From: Octadecabacter ascidiaceicola
GTDB lineage: Bacteria; Pseudomonadota; Alphaproteobacteria; Rhodobacterales; Rhodobacteraceae
Direction of reading: 5' to 3'
Length of the DNA stretch: 64,000 nucleotides
NCBI RefSeq assembly: GCF_900185015.1
Contig: NZ_FXYD01000004.1
Coordinates: forward strand, 1-64,000
Shown here: in pieces, positions 19,302-29,607 of the stretch
Layout of the letters: every line of letters starts with the position of its first letter
How positions within the stretch are numbered: position 1 is the first letter of the stretch
Translations under genes and position numbers: made by a program
Notes under the pieces: model-generated
Told to the model about the DNA's origin: nothing
The model's input: only the letters and a program-made list of their open reading frames with translations
The model's database searches: none

Positions 19302-20250
19302 TGAATTGGTTCAAGAATGGTTAGCCACAACTAAGTGGGCCAACTGGAAACGTACGCCACTAGCTGGCGATGCATCCGCACGGCGGTATGAGCGGATTTT
19401 CGGCCCAGATGATCAGTCAGTTATTCTAATGGATGCACCGCTCAAAACCTGTGGCAGGCAATTCCGTTTTGTTGAGATCGCAGCGCACCTTAGCAATCTT
19501 TCTCTCGCGGCCCCCGAAATCCTTGCGTGGAATGAACCCGATGGATTGATGATGCTTACCGACCTCGGCCAAGCCGACTTCGCAACACATCTTCGCGCCT
19601 CTCCAGATGACGAAACCAAGCTATACGCATCAGCTGTTGATGTTCTGAAAACCCTTCAAACGTCGCCTCCACCATCAGGTCTCACACGAATGACGCCCGA
19701 CATCGGCACCGAAATGATTGATCTGGCTTTTGAATGGGCTGCGAAGGATCATAGCCGTGACCTTAAAGCAGACATCACAACCAAAATTCACGCGCTGCTC
19801 GCAGAAGTAGATCCGAACCCATCTGCCCTTTCGCTACGGGATTTTCATGCTGAGAATTTGATTTGGCGCTCGAAGGAAACCGGTGTGAACCGCGTTGGCC
19901 TTCTTGATTTCCAAGATGCTTTCATCACGCATCCTACATACGACCTCGCTTCGCTCCTTCGTGATGCTCGCCGCGACGTTAGCTCTGATTTATTGATCCC
20001 GTTGATCTCCCAACTCGCTGGAAACAAACATGATGCCTCCAAGTTCAAGCGCGCATTCCATGTAATGGCGATCCAGCGCAATTTGCGGATTTTAGGTATC
20101 TTTAACAAGCTCGCGAAACAGGACAGGAAAATAACATACTTGGACCTCATCCCGCGCGTTTGGGTGCACCTACAAACAGACCTAGCAGATGCTGGTTTGT
20201 CAGACCTAGCTCTACTCATAGAACGGGCATTTAGTCCGGTGGAGAAATAG
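19288..20250 (+). CDS. amgK: N-acetylmuramate/N-acetylglucosamine anomeric kinase
   Basis: 320 residues, aminoglycoside-phosphotransferase fold. The catalytic loop LSLRDFHAENLIW and the metal-binding LLDFQDAF mark the kinase active site. AmgK phosphorylates recycled MurNAc at the anomeric position, feeding MurU. The next gene is murU, which supports the specific call. The ATG at 19288 overlaps tsaE; an ATG two codons later (19294) is equally possible, while the frame start at 19252 is less likely. Confidence 0.87.
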   Translation: MSMRSELVQEWLATTKWANWKRTPLAGDASARRYERIFGPDDQSVILMDAPLKTCGRQFRFVEIAAHLSNLSLAAPEILAWNEPDGLMMLTDLGQADFATHLRASPDDETKLYASAVDVLKTLQTSPPPSGLTRMTPDIGTEMIDLAFEWAAKDHSRDLKADITTKIHALLAEVDPNPSALSLRDFHAENLIWRSKETGVNRVGLLDFQDAFITHPTYDLASLLRDARRDVSSDLLIPLISQLAGNKHDASKFKRAFHVMAIQRNLRILGIFNKLAKQDRKITYLDLIPRVWVHLQTDLADAGLSDLALLIERAFSPVEK

Positions 20251-20252
20251 CC

Positions 20253-20939
20253 GTGCCTGAACATCCTTCCACAATTCTTCTGTTCGCCGCCGGTCTTGGA
20301 ACGCGCATGTCGCCGCTGACAAACACGCGCCCAAAGCCACTTGTTGAAGTTGCCGGAAAGCCTCTGCTTGATCATGCTTTGGCGCAGTGTGAGGGCATGA
20401 AAGCGGTTGTGAATGCCCATTATTTCGCCGACCAGATCTACGAACATCTCGAAGGTACCGACGTCCTCGTTTCGGACGAATCCGATCAACTGTTAGAGAC
20501 CGGCGGGGGGTTAAAACGCGCCCTTCCTCTCCTTGATAGCAATCCGGTTTTCACAATGAACACCGACGCTGTTTGGCGCGGCGCCAACCCTATCCGGCCC
20601 TTAAAGAACGCATGGCGACCAGAAAAAATGGATGCCCTTCTGCTGATGATTCCAACGGAGCAAGCCGTTGGTCACACTGGTTCCGGCGACTTTGATATTG
20701 ATGACAAAGGACGTTTGTCCCGCGGTAGCGACTATGTCTATTCCGGCGTTCAGATCATTTGCACGGATGGCCTCGCGGCGGTTTCCGAAAACGCGTTCTC
20801 AATGTGGACCCTGTGGGACGGTATGCTCGCAAACGGAAAAATGTACGGCACAGTCTATGACGGGCAATGGTGCGACGTTGGCCGCCCAGACAGCATTCCG
20901 ATCGCAGAAACGATGCTTGCAGGAAACAACAATGTTTGA
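20253..20939 (+). CDS. murU: N-acetylmuramate-1-phosphate uridylyltransferase
   Basis: 228 residues from a GTG two bases after the amgK stop. The nucleotidyltransferase signature LLFAAGLGTRMSPLT followed by RPKPLVEVAGKPLLDH is at the N-terminus, and the DAVW metal site and late GQWCDVGRPDS follow. MurU makes UDP-MurNAc from MurNAc-1-phosphate, completing the anomeric cell-wall recycling route that bypasses MurA, the fosfomycin target. It overlaps addB by eight bases. Confidence 0.9.
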   Translation: MPEHPSTILLFAAGLGTRMSPLTNTRPKPLVEVAGKPLLDHALAQCEGMKAVVNAHYFADQIYEHLEGTDVLVSDESDQLLETGGGLKRALPLLDSNPVFTMNTDAVWRGANPIRPLKNAWRPEKMDALLLMIPTEQAVGHTGSGDFDIDDKGRLSRGSDYVYSGVQIICTDGLAAVSENAFSMWTLWDGMLANGKMYGTVYDGQWCDVGRPDSIPIAETMLAGNNNV

Positions 20940-23859
20940 TCCGAATGATGGTCCACGAGTTTTCGGTGTTCCCTTAGGGCAGGATTTTTCAACCGCTCTT
21001 CATGATGGTTTACGCCAGTACTTCGAAACCATGTCGCCAACCGATGTCGCCCGCGTCGAAATCTACGTAAATACACGACGCATGCAGAGGCGTCTGACCG
21101 CTTTGTTTCATGCGGGCGGCGCACTGCTGTTGCCGCGTATCCGGCTTGTTACGGATTTGGCGCAGGACAACATTGAACAAAGCCTCCCCCCCGCGATTTC
21201 CCCGCTCCGACGACGACTTGAAGTTGCACAGTTGGTGAAAGGTTTGTTAGAGGCTGACCCCACCTTAGCTTCGCAAGACTCTGCGATTGATCTTGCCGAA
21301 AGTCTTGTTGCCCTCATGAATGAAATGCAAGGCGAAGGCGTTCTGCCAGAAACGATCGCCAACCTCGATGTTTCTGATCAATCCGGGCATTGGGATCGCG
21401 CGTTGTCTTTCATCAAGTTGGTGCAACCCTTCTTTGAAGACGGCCAACTTGACAGCGAGGGCCGTCAACGCAGTGTCGTTGAAGCCCTTATTGATCGTTG
21501 GGCTGAAAACCCACCTTCGCATCCAATTATCGTCGCGGGATCAACGGGCTCACGCGGGGCGACTTCGTTGTTCATGCAAGCCGTCGCCACACTATCCCAA
21601 GGCGCGATTATTCTACCCGGCCTAGACAACGATATGCCCGCAAGCGTTTGGGATAAGATGGAGCAAAAATCAGGTGCTGAAGATCATCCGCAGTACCGCT
21701 TCAAAGCCTTCTGCGATGCCCTCAATATTCATCCGTCTAACATTGGTTCTTGGGGCGCAAACGCTCGGATAAACACTGCGCGAACCCAACTTATTTCCCT
21801 CTCACTTCGCCCAGCGCCTGTGACCCATCAGTGGATCAACGATGGACCCGATCTAGGTGATCTTGTTCAAGCCACCGAAGGCATCACAATGATCGAGGCC
21901 GCGACGCCGCGTGCCGAAGCAGATGCAATCGCTGTCCGGATGCGCCAAGCCGTTGAGGACAATAAAACCGCAGCACTCATCTCACCCGACCGGGTGCTAA
22001 CACGACAAGTGACCGCAGCGTTGGATCGTTGGGGCATTGTTCCCGATGACAGTGCCGGCCTGCCCCTACAGCTAACCGCACCCGGTCGGTTCTTGCGCCA
22101 CATTGCGGATCTGTTTTGCGAGCCGTTAGATGCCGAACAACTCCTTGTTTTATTGCGCCACCCACTTAGCCACTCAGATCGACCCGACCGCGGTGATCAT
22201 GCATTTCGCACCAATGCGTTGGAACTCCACCTTCGTCGATACGGCCCCCCATTTCCAACCGCCGAAAGCCTGACATCTTGGGCGCAGGAAAAACCCGGCG
22301 AAACGTTAGATTGGGTGGGCTGGATCGCCTCAGTTTTAGTTAACCTCAACGACGATGCTCCGAAATCACTGGCTGACCATATCGCGCGCCACATCGATGT
22401 GGCGACGCGTCTTGCAGGCGGACCAAACACCGATGGCTCGGGTGAGCTTTGGAAAAAGGCAGCGGGTCGCGAAGCGTTGCGTGTTATGACCGAATTACAG
22501 TCCCATGCAGATGCGGGCGGTGAAATGTCGGCGCGGGAATACCGGCGCCTTGTGAACAACATCCTGTCCGCTGCCGAGGTACGCGACCGCGATGCTGGAC
22601 ATCCCCAAGTCCTCATCTGGGGTACACTGGAAGCCCGTGTTCAATCCGCCGAACTGGTTATCCTTGCGGGTCTCAATGAAGGAACTTGGCCCGAAGCACC
22701 TACGCCTGATCCGTGGCTTAACCGACCTATGCGAAAGCAAGCCGGGTTACTGCTTCCGGAGCGCCGCATCGGATTGAGCGCACATGACTATCAGCAAGCT
22801 GTGTGCGCAAGTGAAGTTGTCCTAAGCCGTTCAGTGCGGTCCGACGAGGCAGAGACTGTTCCAAGTAGATGGGTCAACCGTCTGACAAACCTATTGGGTG
22901 GTTTGGAAGGCGGTCCTGAATGTCTTAACGCAATGCGCGAGCGTGGTCGTCATTGGCTCTCACTGGCTGCCAGCATCGCCGCACCAACAAAGCAAATCGA
23001 ACCCGCACCACGCCCATCCCCTTGCCCACCAACAGATGCCCGCCCTCAGCAGCTTTCGGTCACGCAGATCAAAACGCTGATCCGCGATCCATACGCGATC
23101 TATGCGCGTAAAGTCTTAGGTTTAAACGCGCTGGATTCACTGGCTCACACACCGGATGCACCATTGCGCGGAACGATTGTCCATAAGATCCTTGAGACCT
23201 TTGTGAAGGCAGACATTGATCCCGCAGACGTAGATGCAAAAGGCGCGCTTCTTTCGATCGCAGCCGAAACCCTTGCCGACTTATGCCCATGGCCCGCCGT
23301 ACGGGCGCTTTGGTTTGCGCGTATCGTCTCATTTGCTCCGCACTTCTTGGCAGAGGAAGCAAAACGACGTGCCTTTTCAAAGAATATCGACACTGAAATG
23401 TACGGTGAACTTGCGCTGACAAACCTTCCGTTCAAGCTCACCGGTACGGCAGACCGCATTGATATGTCAGATGATGGCGAAGCGCTGATCTATGATTACA
23501 AAACCGGTAAAGCGCCGAGTGCGGCTCAACAAAAACACTTCGACAAACAACTGCTACTTGAGGCCGCGATGGTTGAACGTGGCGCGTTCAAGGCCATCGG
23601 GCGCGTCCGCACGCAGGCGGCTGTTTATATCGGGTTGGGAAGCGATCTAAGGGATCAACCCGCCCCACTTAAAGATGAGCCAACCGAAGAGACTTGGTCG
23701 CGATTTGAAGGGCTGATTGCAAAATGGATGGACCCAGGAAAGGGTTACACATCTCGCAGCGCGAACGAAACTTTGGCGTTTGAAGGCACCTATGACCACC
23801 TCGCTCGCTATGGCGAATGGGACGAAACACACGACGCAGCACCGCAGGATTTGTCATGA
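20932..23859 (+). CDS. addB: Double-strand break repair protein AddB (alphaproteobacterial type)
   Basis: 975 residues. An inactive helicase-like N-terminal region is followed by a C-terminal RecB-family nuclease domain with GTADRID and IYDYKTGKAP motifs (about residues 835–870). AddB pairs with AddA to resect double-strand breaks and load RecA. The start ATG at 20932 lies within the end of murU with AGGAAAC upstream; the longer frame from 20668 is a shadow over murU. It overlaps addA by four bases (ATGA), as expected for a stoichiometric complex. Confidence 0.93.
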   Translation: MFDPNDGPRVFGVPLGQDFSTALHDGLRQYFETMSPTDVARVEIYVNTRRMQRRLTALFHAGGALLLPRIRLVTDLAQDNIEQSLPPAISPLRRRLEVAQLVKGLLEADPTLASQDSAIDLAESLVALMNEMQGEGVLPETIANLDVSDQSGHWDRALSFIKLVQPFFEDGQLDSEGRQRSVVEALIDRWAENPPSHPIIVAGSTGSRGATSLFMQAVATLSQGAIILPGLDNDMPASVWDKMEQKSGAEDHPQYRFKAFCDALNIHPSNIGSWGANARINTARTQLISLSLRPAPVTHQWINDGPDLGDLVQATEGITMIEAATPRAEADAIAVRMRQAVEDNKTAALISPDRVLTRQVTAALDRWGIVPDDSAGLPLQLTAPGRFLRHIADLFCEPLDAEQLLVLLRHPLSHSDRPDRGDHAFRTNALELHLRRYGPPFPTAESLTSWAQEKPGETLDWVGWIASVLVNLNDDAPKSLADHIARHIDVATRLAGGPNTDGSGELWKKAAGREALRVMTELQSHADAGGEMSAREYRRLVNNILSAAEVRDRDAGHPQVLIWGTLEARVQSAELVILAGLNEGTWPEAPTPDPWLNRPMRKQAGLLLPERRIGLSAHDYQQAVCASEVVLSRSVRSDEAETVPSRWVNRLTNLLGGLEGGPECLNAMRERGRHWLSLAASIAAPTKQIEPAPRPSPCPPTDARPQQLSVTQIKTLIRDPYAIYARKVLGLNALDSLAHTPDAPLRGTIVHKILETFVKADIDPADVDAKGALLSIAAETLADLCPWPAVRALWFARIVSFAPHFLAEEAKRRAFSKNIDTEMYGELALTNLPFKLTGTADRIDMSDDGEALIYDYKTGKAPSAAQQKHFDKQLLLEAAMVERGAFKAIGRVRTQAAVYIGLGSDLRDQPAPLKDEPTEETWSRFEGLIAKWMDPGKGYTSRSANETLAFEGTYDHLARYGEWDETHDAAPQDLS

Positions 23860-26800
23860 AGCCAAACGACGCAACGGCCCGTCAAATCGAGGCTGCAGAC
23901 CCAACCCAATCCACGTGGCTATCCGCCAACGCTGGGTCCGGTAAAACCCGCGTTCTAACCGACCGCGTAGCGCGTCTATTGCTCGCCGGGACACGGCCCG
24001 AAAACGTCCTTTGCCTGACTTACACAAAGGCAGCCGCGTCAGAGATGCAGAACCGTTTGTTCCAGCGGTTGGGTGAATGGGCAATGATGCCAAAGGCCGA
24101 CCTTCGCGAACAGTTGCGCGAGCTAGGGACAGACGCGCTTATTGATAACGATTATCTCAGCAACGCTCGCACTTTGTTCGCCAGCGCTATCGAAACACCA
24201 GGTGGCTTGAAAATTCAAACGATCCACTCGTTTTGTGCTGGCGTTCTACGGCGCTTCCCATTGGAGGCCGAAGTCAGCCCCCAGTTCAAAGAAATGGAAG
24301 ACCGCACCGCCCAACTTCTTCGCGAAGAGGTCCTTGATGAAATGGCAACAGGTGATCACGCCGATGTATTGGCTGGATTGGCTCGCCACTACACCGGCGC
24401 AGAGATCGGTAGTTTCCTTGCCGCAATCACAGGGCGTAAGGCTACGTTCCTGAAAGACACTGACCAGAACGAATTGGCCAAAGCGTTCAACCTTCCCATT
24501 GGCGCCACCCGACAAGACGCAGCAGCAATCGCGTTCATCGGCGGCGAAGTGGATCTGGTCGATGACCTCGTTGATGCCTGTAAGGACGCCACCAAAAGCT
24601 ATCAAACGGTCGCCGCAAAATTGAAGGCAATCGACCTGTCATCTCCAAATCTCGACACGCTACACGCCGTTGCCCCACTACTCCTTTATGCAGATAAGTC
24701 GAGCAAATCGCGCAACTGGCCCCAGTCAAACCACAAGTCATCCGTTGAGGCAGTCGCCCATATCATCGACGATGTACACGCATGGATGGATAGAACTGCC
24801 GCTGCCTTTGACTACCTGAACAGCGTTGACGCGCTCGAGAAAACCCGCGCCCTCTTCGCCTTCGCCACGCCTTTTGTCCGCGAATACGAGGCCAAGAAAG
24901 CACAGCGTGCCGCTCTCGATTTTGATGACTTGATCGGAAAAGCCAAGACACTTCTTGATGATGCGGACGTCGCGCAATGGGTTCTGTTTCGCCTTGACGG
25001 CGGGGTTGATCATGTCCTTGTGGACGAAGCCCAAGACACCTCGCCCGATCAATGGGACATCGTTCGCCTGCTAACGCAAGAATTCTCCACGGGGGTCGGT
25101 GCGCACCCCGATCGCGAACGTACTGTGTTTGTTGTGGGGGACAAAAAGCAGTCGATCTATTCTTTCCAAGGCGCCGACCCTGAGGGTTTTGACCGAATGC
25201 GCGATCACTTCGATGGCGAGTTGGCGAAAGTTGAAAAGAAACTGCAAGACCGCGAATTGCTTTACTCATTTCGGTCGTCTTCAGCAGTGTTGCAACTTGT
25301 TGATAAAACGTTCGAAGGAGACATGGCCGAAGGGCTCGGCGATCACATTAAACACCTCGCTTTCAAAGATGACATGCCTGGGCGCGTGGATATCTGGCCA
25401 GTTGTTGAACCAACTGACAAACCCGAAGAACGGGAATGGGATGACCCCGTAGACCTGAAAGGCCGCACCAACCACAAAGTAGTTTTGGCCGCCCAGATCG
25501 CATCTGAGATCAAACGAATGATTGCGACTGAAACGCTCCCCGTCAAAGAAAAGGGCGCGGCAGACTGGTCGCGCCGGAAAATCACTCCGGGGGATTTTTT
25601 GATCCTCGTGCAGCGGCGCTCAGATTTGTTCAGCGAAATCATTTCCGCCTGCAAATCGGCCGGCCTTGAAATCGCCGGCGCGGATCGTTTGAAACTCGGC
25701 GGTGAGCTCGCCGTGAAAGACGTATCCGCTCTGTTGCAGTTTATCGCCTTGCAGGATGACGACCTATCGTTAGCCGCAGCGCTGAAATCTCCTCTGTTTG
25801 GGTGGACGGAAAAACAGCTCTACGATCTCGCACAGCCCCGCCCTAAGGGGCAAAGTCTATGGGAAGCTTTGCGTAGATCGAACGACGAAACTGGGGCGCA
25901 CGCCTCCACGATGGACTTGCTCAACGACTTACGGAACAACGCGGACTTTTTGCGGCCGTATGACCTCATCAATCGGCTTTTGGTCCGCCACAATGGACGT
26001 CGGAATCTCCTAGCTCGACTTGGGCACGAAGCAGAGGACGGGATTGATGCGCTGCTATCGCAGGCGCTCGGATATGAGTCATCCGCTGTTCCCAGTCTCA
26101 CAGGTTTCCTCACATGGCTTCAGACAGAAGACGTGACTGTCAAACGCCAGATGGATTCAGCGAGTGATCGAATTCGCGTTATGACCGTCCATGGCGCAAA
26201 AGGGCTTGAAGCGCCGATTGTCATTCTCCCCGACACGACCAAACGTAAACGCGAAGTACGTGGTGATCTTCTGACAAGCGACGGTAACGTGTACTGGAAA
26301 CCCAAGTCAGACGTCATGCCGCAGGTCCTGCGTGACGTTCAGGATGAGATGCTAGACGCACAGGACCGCGAACGCCGCCGCCTGCTTTATGTCGCGCTTA
26401 CCCGCGCGGAAAATTGGCTCATCGTTGCGGCTGCGGGGGATGTTGGCAAAGAAGCGCAAGACAGTTGGCACGGTACAGTCTCAGAGGCTCTCGAAGGGTT
26501 GGACGCTGTCGATCATCTGACTGAACTAGGTGCAGGAAAACGGTTTAGCCGCTGGGATTGGGACGCTGGGCCTCTCATCACTCATGCTGAAACAGTGACT
26601 GATGCACCCGTTCATTCGACGTTCAACGCCAACCTGCCGGAATTGCCGAAACAGCAAACCACACTATCGCCTTCTGATCTCGGTGGCTCAAAGATCTTGC
26701 AAGGCGAGAGCTATACCGATGCATCTGACTTAGCGTTAGCATGGGGCCGAATAATTCACATTCTGCTCGAGCTCTTACCACCGATAGACCCTAAACATAG

Positions 26801-27245
26801 ACGATTGATCGCCGAACGTTTGGTGAGAAACCATCCCGACGCTGGCCTCATCCCCGACGCTGAAGCCCTGATCGACGAGGCACTACTGACATTGGAAACC
26901 CCGAACCTCGCTTGGGTTTTCGAGTCGGGACTGGCAGAGGTTCCGATCTCGGCAACTCTTCCTTCGATTGATGGCGGGCGCGTGTTTGGGATCATTGATA
27001 GGCTGATCGAAACGGAAACCGAAGTTATCGCTGTTGATTACAAGTCAAACCGGATCGTTCCGTCTTCGCCAAATGAAACACCCGAAGGCCTCACGCGCCA
27101 AATGGCCGCATACCGCGATGCCCTGCGCCTCGTTTATCCAAACCACCGTATTCGCACGCTTCTTTTGTGGACCAAAATGGGGACCGTCACCGAATTACCT
27201 GACGACATGCTGGATGCCGCTCTCGAAGCCGTGAGCACGCCTTGA
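23856..27245 (+). CDS. addA: ATP-dependent helicase/nuclease subunit AddA
   Basis: 1129 residues, UvrD/Rep superfamily. Walker A is [15 protein letters not shown] (about 24–38), and the Q-motif precedes it. Motif II is [13 protein letters not shown], motif [18 protein letters not shown], and motifs V/VI are [12 protein letters not shown] and [13 protein letters not shown]. The C-terminal nuclease has IDRLIE and AVDYKSNR. It is the motor and second nuclease of the AddAB complex. The ATG overlaps the addB stop. Confidence 0.96.
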   Translation: MKPNDATARQIEAADPTQSTWLSANAGSGKTRVLTDRVARLLLAGTRPENVLCLTYTKAAASEMQNRLFQRLGEWAMMPKADLREQLRELGTDALIDNDYLSNARTLFASAIETPGGLKIQTIHSFCAGVLRRFPLEAEVSPQFKEMEDRTAQLLREEVLDEMATGDHADVLAGLARHYTGAEIGSFLAAITGRKATFLKDTDQNELAKAFNLPIGATRQDAAAIAFIGGEVDLVDDLVDACKDATKSYQTVAAKLKAIDLSSPNLDTLHAVAPLLLYADKSSKSRNWPQSNHKSSVEAVAHIIDDVHAWMDRTAAAFDYLNSVDALEKTRALFAFATPFVREYEAKKAQRAALDFDDLIGKAKTLLDDADVAQWVLFRLDGGVDHVLVDEAQDTSPDQWDIVRLLTQEFSTGVGAHPDRERTVFVVGDKKQSIYSFQGADPEGFDRMRDHFDGELAKVEKKLQDRELLYSFRSSSAVLQLVDKTFEGDMAEGLGDHIKHLAFKDDMPGRVDIWPVVEPTDKPEEREWDDPVDLKGRTNHKVVLAAQIASEIKRMIATETLPVKEKGAADWSRRKITPGDFLILVQRRSDLFSEIISACKSAGLEIAGADRLKLGGELAVKDVSALLQFIALQDDDLSLAAALKSPLFGWTEKQLYDLAQPRPKGQSLWEALRRSNDETGAHASTMDLLNDLRNNADFLRPYDLINRLLVRHNGRRNLLARLGHEAEDGIDALLSQALGYESSAVPSLTGFLTWLQTEDVTVKRQMDSASDRIRVMTVHGAKGLEAPIVILPDTTKRKREVRGDLLTSDGNVYWKPKSDVMPQVLRDVQDEMLDAQDRERRRLLYVALTRAENWLIVAAAGDVGKEAQDSWHGTVSEALEGLDAVDHLTELGAGKRFSRWDWDAGPLITHAETVTDAPVHSTFNANLPELPKQQTTLSPSDLGGSKILQGESYTDASDLALAWGRIIHILLELLPPIDPKHRRLIAERLVRNHPDAGLIPDAEALIDEALLTLETPNLAWVFESGLAEVPISATLPSIDGGRVFGIIDRLIETETEVIAVDYKSNRIVPSSPNETPEGLTRQMAAYRDALRLVYPNHRIRTLLLWTKMGTVTELPDDMLDAALEAVSTP

Positions 27246-27307
27246 CGATACCCATGTGCGTCCATACGTTCCCGTTGCAAATACATACCCATCAAGGAGT
27301 AGAGCCG

Positions 27308-27628
27308 ATGGCCACCGTAGCAGTAACAGACGACACATTTGACGCAGAAGTTCGTCAGTCCGACATCCCAGTAGTGGTTGATTTCTGGGCTGAATGGTGC
27401 GGCCCATGTAAGCAAATCGGTCCAGCGCTCGAAGAACTTTCCGCTGAAATGGACGGCAAAGTGAAAATCGTCAAAGTAAACGTTGACGAAAACCCGAATT
27501 CCCCAGCCCAAATGGGCGTGCGCGGCATTCCGGCATTGTTCTTGTTCAAAGGCGGCGAAGTCGTTTCCAACAAAACTGGCGCGGCACCAAAAGCGGCACT
27601 TCAGGGTTGGATCGAAGAAAGCATCTAA
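27308..27628 (+). CDS. trxA: Thioredoxin 1
   Basis: 106 residues with the active site WAEWCGPCK and the cis-proline loop [13 protein letters not shown]. It is the general cytoplasmic disulfide reductase. ATG 27308 has AAGGAG eight bases upstream, so the in-frame extension to 27242 is rejected. It lies 62 bp after addA and ends at a strong terminator, so it may be read both from its own promoter and with addAB. Confidence 0.97.
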   Translation: MATVAVTDDTFDAEVRQSDIPVVVDFWAEWCGPCKQIGPALEELSAEMDGKVKIVKVNVDENPNSPAQMGVRGIPALFLFKGGEVVSNKTGAAPKAALQGWIEESI

Positions 27629-27646
27629 GCTGAAGAAATCGAATTC

Positions 27647-27675
27647 AAGGGCGTCCCAATGGGGCGCCCTTTTTG
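27647..27675 (+). terminator. Rho-independent terminator after trxA
   Basis: AAGGGCG (27647–27653) pairs with CGCCCTT (27665–27671), followed by a run of T. It is the cleanest intrinsic terminator in the window and separates trxA from hslVU. Confidence 0.92.
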
Positions 27676-27739
27676 CATGGAACCTTGTGTCACGCCAATT
27701 GCGCCTCCATATAATTCCCAAGCAACGTAAGGACACGAC

Positions 27740-28270
27740 ATGACAACAATTATCGGTGTACGCAAAGGTGACGAAGTGGTCATCGCGGGTGACGGGCAGG
27801 TGTCTGTCGGACAGACAGTTATGAAAGGCACCGCAACAAAGGTGCGTCGCCTTACGGTTGGTGGCAGCGATGTAATTTGCGGATTTGCCGGTTCCACAGC
27901 GGATGCGTTTACTCTGCTTGAACGTCTGGAAAAGAAACTTGAGGCCACACCGGGCCAGCTGGCCCGGGCTTCTGTTGAGCTCGCCAAGGATTGGCGTACG
28001 GACAAGTACCTGCAAAAGCTTGAGGCAATGTTGATCGTCACAGACGGTAAAGACCTGTTCGTGATCACTGGCGCAGGTGATGTGCTTGAACCTGAATTTG
28101 ATGTCACGGCAATCGGCTCAGGCGGAAACTATGCCCTCGCAGCTGGGCGCGCTCTGATGGATATGGATTTCTCAGCCGAAGAAATCGCTCGCCGCGCCAT
28201 GGCGATTGCTGCCGACATTTGCGTTTACACAAACGGAAATCTGACCGTGGAGACCATCAAGCATGACTGA
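27740..28270 (+). CDS. hslV: ATP-dependent protease proteolytic subunit HslV
   Basis: 176 residues. After removal of Met1 the N-terminus is TTIIGVRKG, with catalytic Thr2 exposed, and [16 protein letters not shown] follows. Many alphaproteobacterial HslV proteins carry a 10–15-residue leader before this threonine; here it is absent. HslV forms the peptidase double ring of the HslUV heat-shock protease. It overlaps hslU by eight bases. Confidence 0.97.
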   Translation: MTTIIGVRKGDEVVIAGDGQVSVGQTVMKGTATKVRRLTVGGSDVICGFAGSTADAFTLLERLEKKLEATPGQLARASVELAKDWRTDKYLQKLEAMLIVTDGKDLFVITGAGDVLEPEFDVTAIGSGGNYALAAGRALMDMDFSAEEIARRAMAIAADICVYTNGNLTVETIKHD

Positions 28271-29570
28271 CCTGACCCCTCGCGAAATCGTATCCGAATT
28301 AGACCGACACATTATTGGCCAAAACGACGCAAAACGTGCAGTTGCCGTTGCCCTGCGCAACCGCTGGCGTCGTAAACATCTGGACGATGATCTGCGCGAT
28401 GAAGTCTATCCAAAGAACATCTTGATGATCGGTCCAACGGGTGTCGGCAAAACCGAAATCAGCCGCCGCCTTGCAAAACTCGCACGCGCACCCTTTATCA
28501 AAGTCGAAGCCACCAAGTTTACCGAGGTCGGCTACGTTGGTCGTGACGTGGAACAAATCATCCGTGATCTGGTCGAAGCTGCCATCGTCGAAACGCGCGA
28601 CTACATGCGCGATGACGTAAAACAAAAAGCCCACGAAGCCGCCGAAGCCCGCGTGATCGACGCAATCGCTGGCGCAGAGGCGCGTAGCGGCACGCGCGAT
28701 ATGTTCCGCAAGAAACTCAAGACCGGAGAGCTGGACGATACCATCATCGAACTAGAACTCACCGACAATTCCAGCCCGCTTGGCGGCATAGAAATCCCTG
28801 GCCAGCCTGGGCAGATGCCAGGTGGTATGGACCTCGGCGCAATGTTCGGTAAGGCCTTTGGCGGTCGCACCGTTAAGAAACGCGTCACCGTTTCCGAAAG
28901 CTACGATTTGCTGATCGCGGATGAGGCGGACAAACTTCTAGACGACGAAACCATCACCAAAATCGCCCTCGAAGCTGTTGAGCAAAACGGTATCGTTTTC
29001 CTTGATGAGATCGACAAAGTCTGCCGCAACTCCGAGGCACGCGGCGCCGACGTGTCCCGCGAAGGTGTGCAGCGCGACTTGCTGCCATTGATTGAAGGCA
29101 CCACTGTTTCAACAAAGCACGGTTCAGTGAAAACAGACCACATCCTGTTCATCGCATCCGGCGCATTTCACATCGCGAAGCCGTCTGATTTGTTGCCCGA
29201 ATTGCAGGGCCGCCTTCCAATTCGTGTTGAACTGCGCGCCCTGACCGAAGGCGACTTTGTGCGCATCCTGACAGAAACCGACAACGCGCTGACCCGCCAA
29301 TACACCGCATTGATGGGAACCGAAGAGGTCACCGTTTCTTTCAGCGAAGACGGCATCAAAGCCCTAGCCGGTATCGCAGCCGAGGTGAACGAAAGCGTTG
29401 AGAATATCGGCGCGCGACGGTTGTACACAATCATGGAACGCGTTTTTGAGGACCTGTCCTTCAACGCGCCCGACCGTGGTGGCGACGACATTGAGGTCAA
29501 CGCCGCCTTTGTCGAAGAACATCTTGGCGAACTCAGCCGTTCCACCGACATTAGCCGTTACGTGCTTTAA
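28263..29570 (+). CDS. hslU: ATP-dependent protease ATPase subunit HslU
   Basis: 435 residues, AAA+ unfoldase of the HslUV protease. It opens with [20 protein letters not shown]; Walker A is [15 protein letters not shown] (about 57–71), the pore motif is [10 protein letters not shown], and Walker B is [12 protein letters not shown]. The C-terminal sensor region has the [15 protein letters not shown] motif. Coupled to hslV by overlap. The insertion domain is of ordinary length. Confidence 0.97.
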   Translation: MTDLTPREIVSELDRHIIGQNDAKRAVAVALRNRWRRKHLDDDLRDEVYPKNILMIGPTGVGKTEISRRLAKLARAPFIKVEATKFTEVGYVGRDVEQIIRDLVEAAIVETRDYMRDDVKQKAHEAAEARVIDAIAGAEARSGTRDMFRKKLKTGELDDTIIELELTDNSSPLGGIEIPGQPGQMPGGMDLGAMFGKAFGGRTVKKRVTVSESYDLLIADEADKLLDDETITKIALEAVEQNGIVFLDEIDKVCRNSEARGADVSREGVQRDLLPLIEGTTVSTKHGSVKTDHILFIASGAFHIAKPSDLLPELQGRLPIRVELRALTEGDFVRILTETDNALTRQYTALMGTEEVTVSFSEDGIKALAGIAAEVNESVENIGARRLYTIMERVFEDLSFNAPDRGGDDIEVNAAFVEEHLGELSRSTDISRYVL

Positions 29571-29607
29571 CACTTCCCTGTCGCGGGCATCCGGCCAATA
29601 AAGCTGC

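Noticed and set aside
20668-20931. Upstream extension of the addB frame.
   Set aside because: It lies inside murU in another frame; the ATG at 20932 has a ribosome site and gives the family N-terminus.
27247-27295. Several ATACC/ATACCC strings upstream of trxA resembling the 11-bp repeat.
   Set aside because: Their spacing is irregular (16 and 6 bp), not 11, and the unit order does not match the two copies reported.
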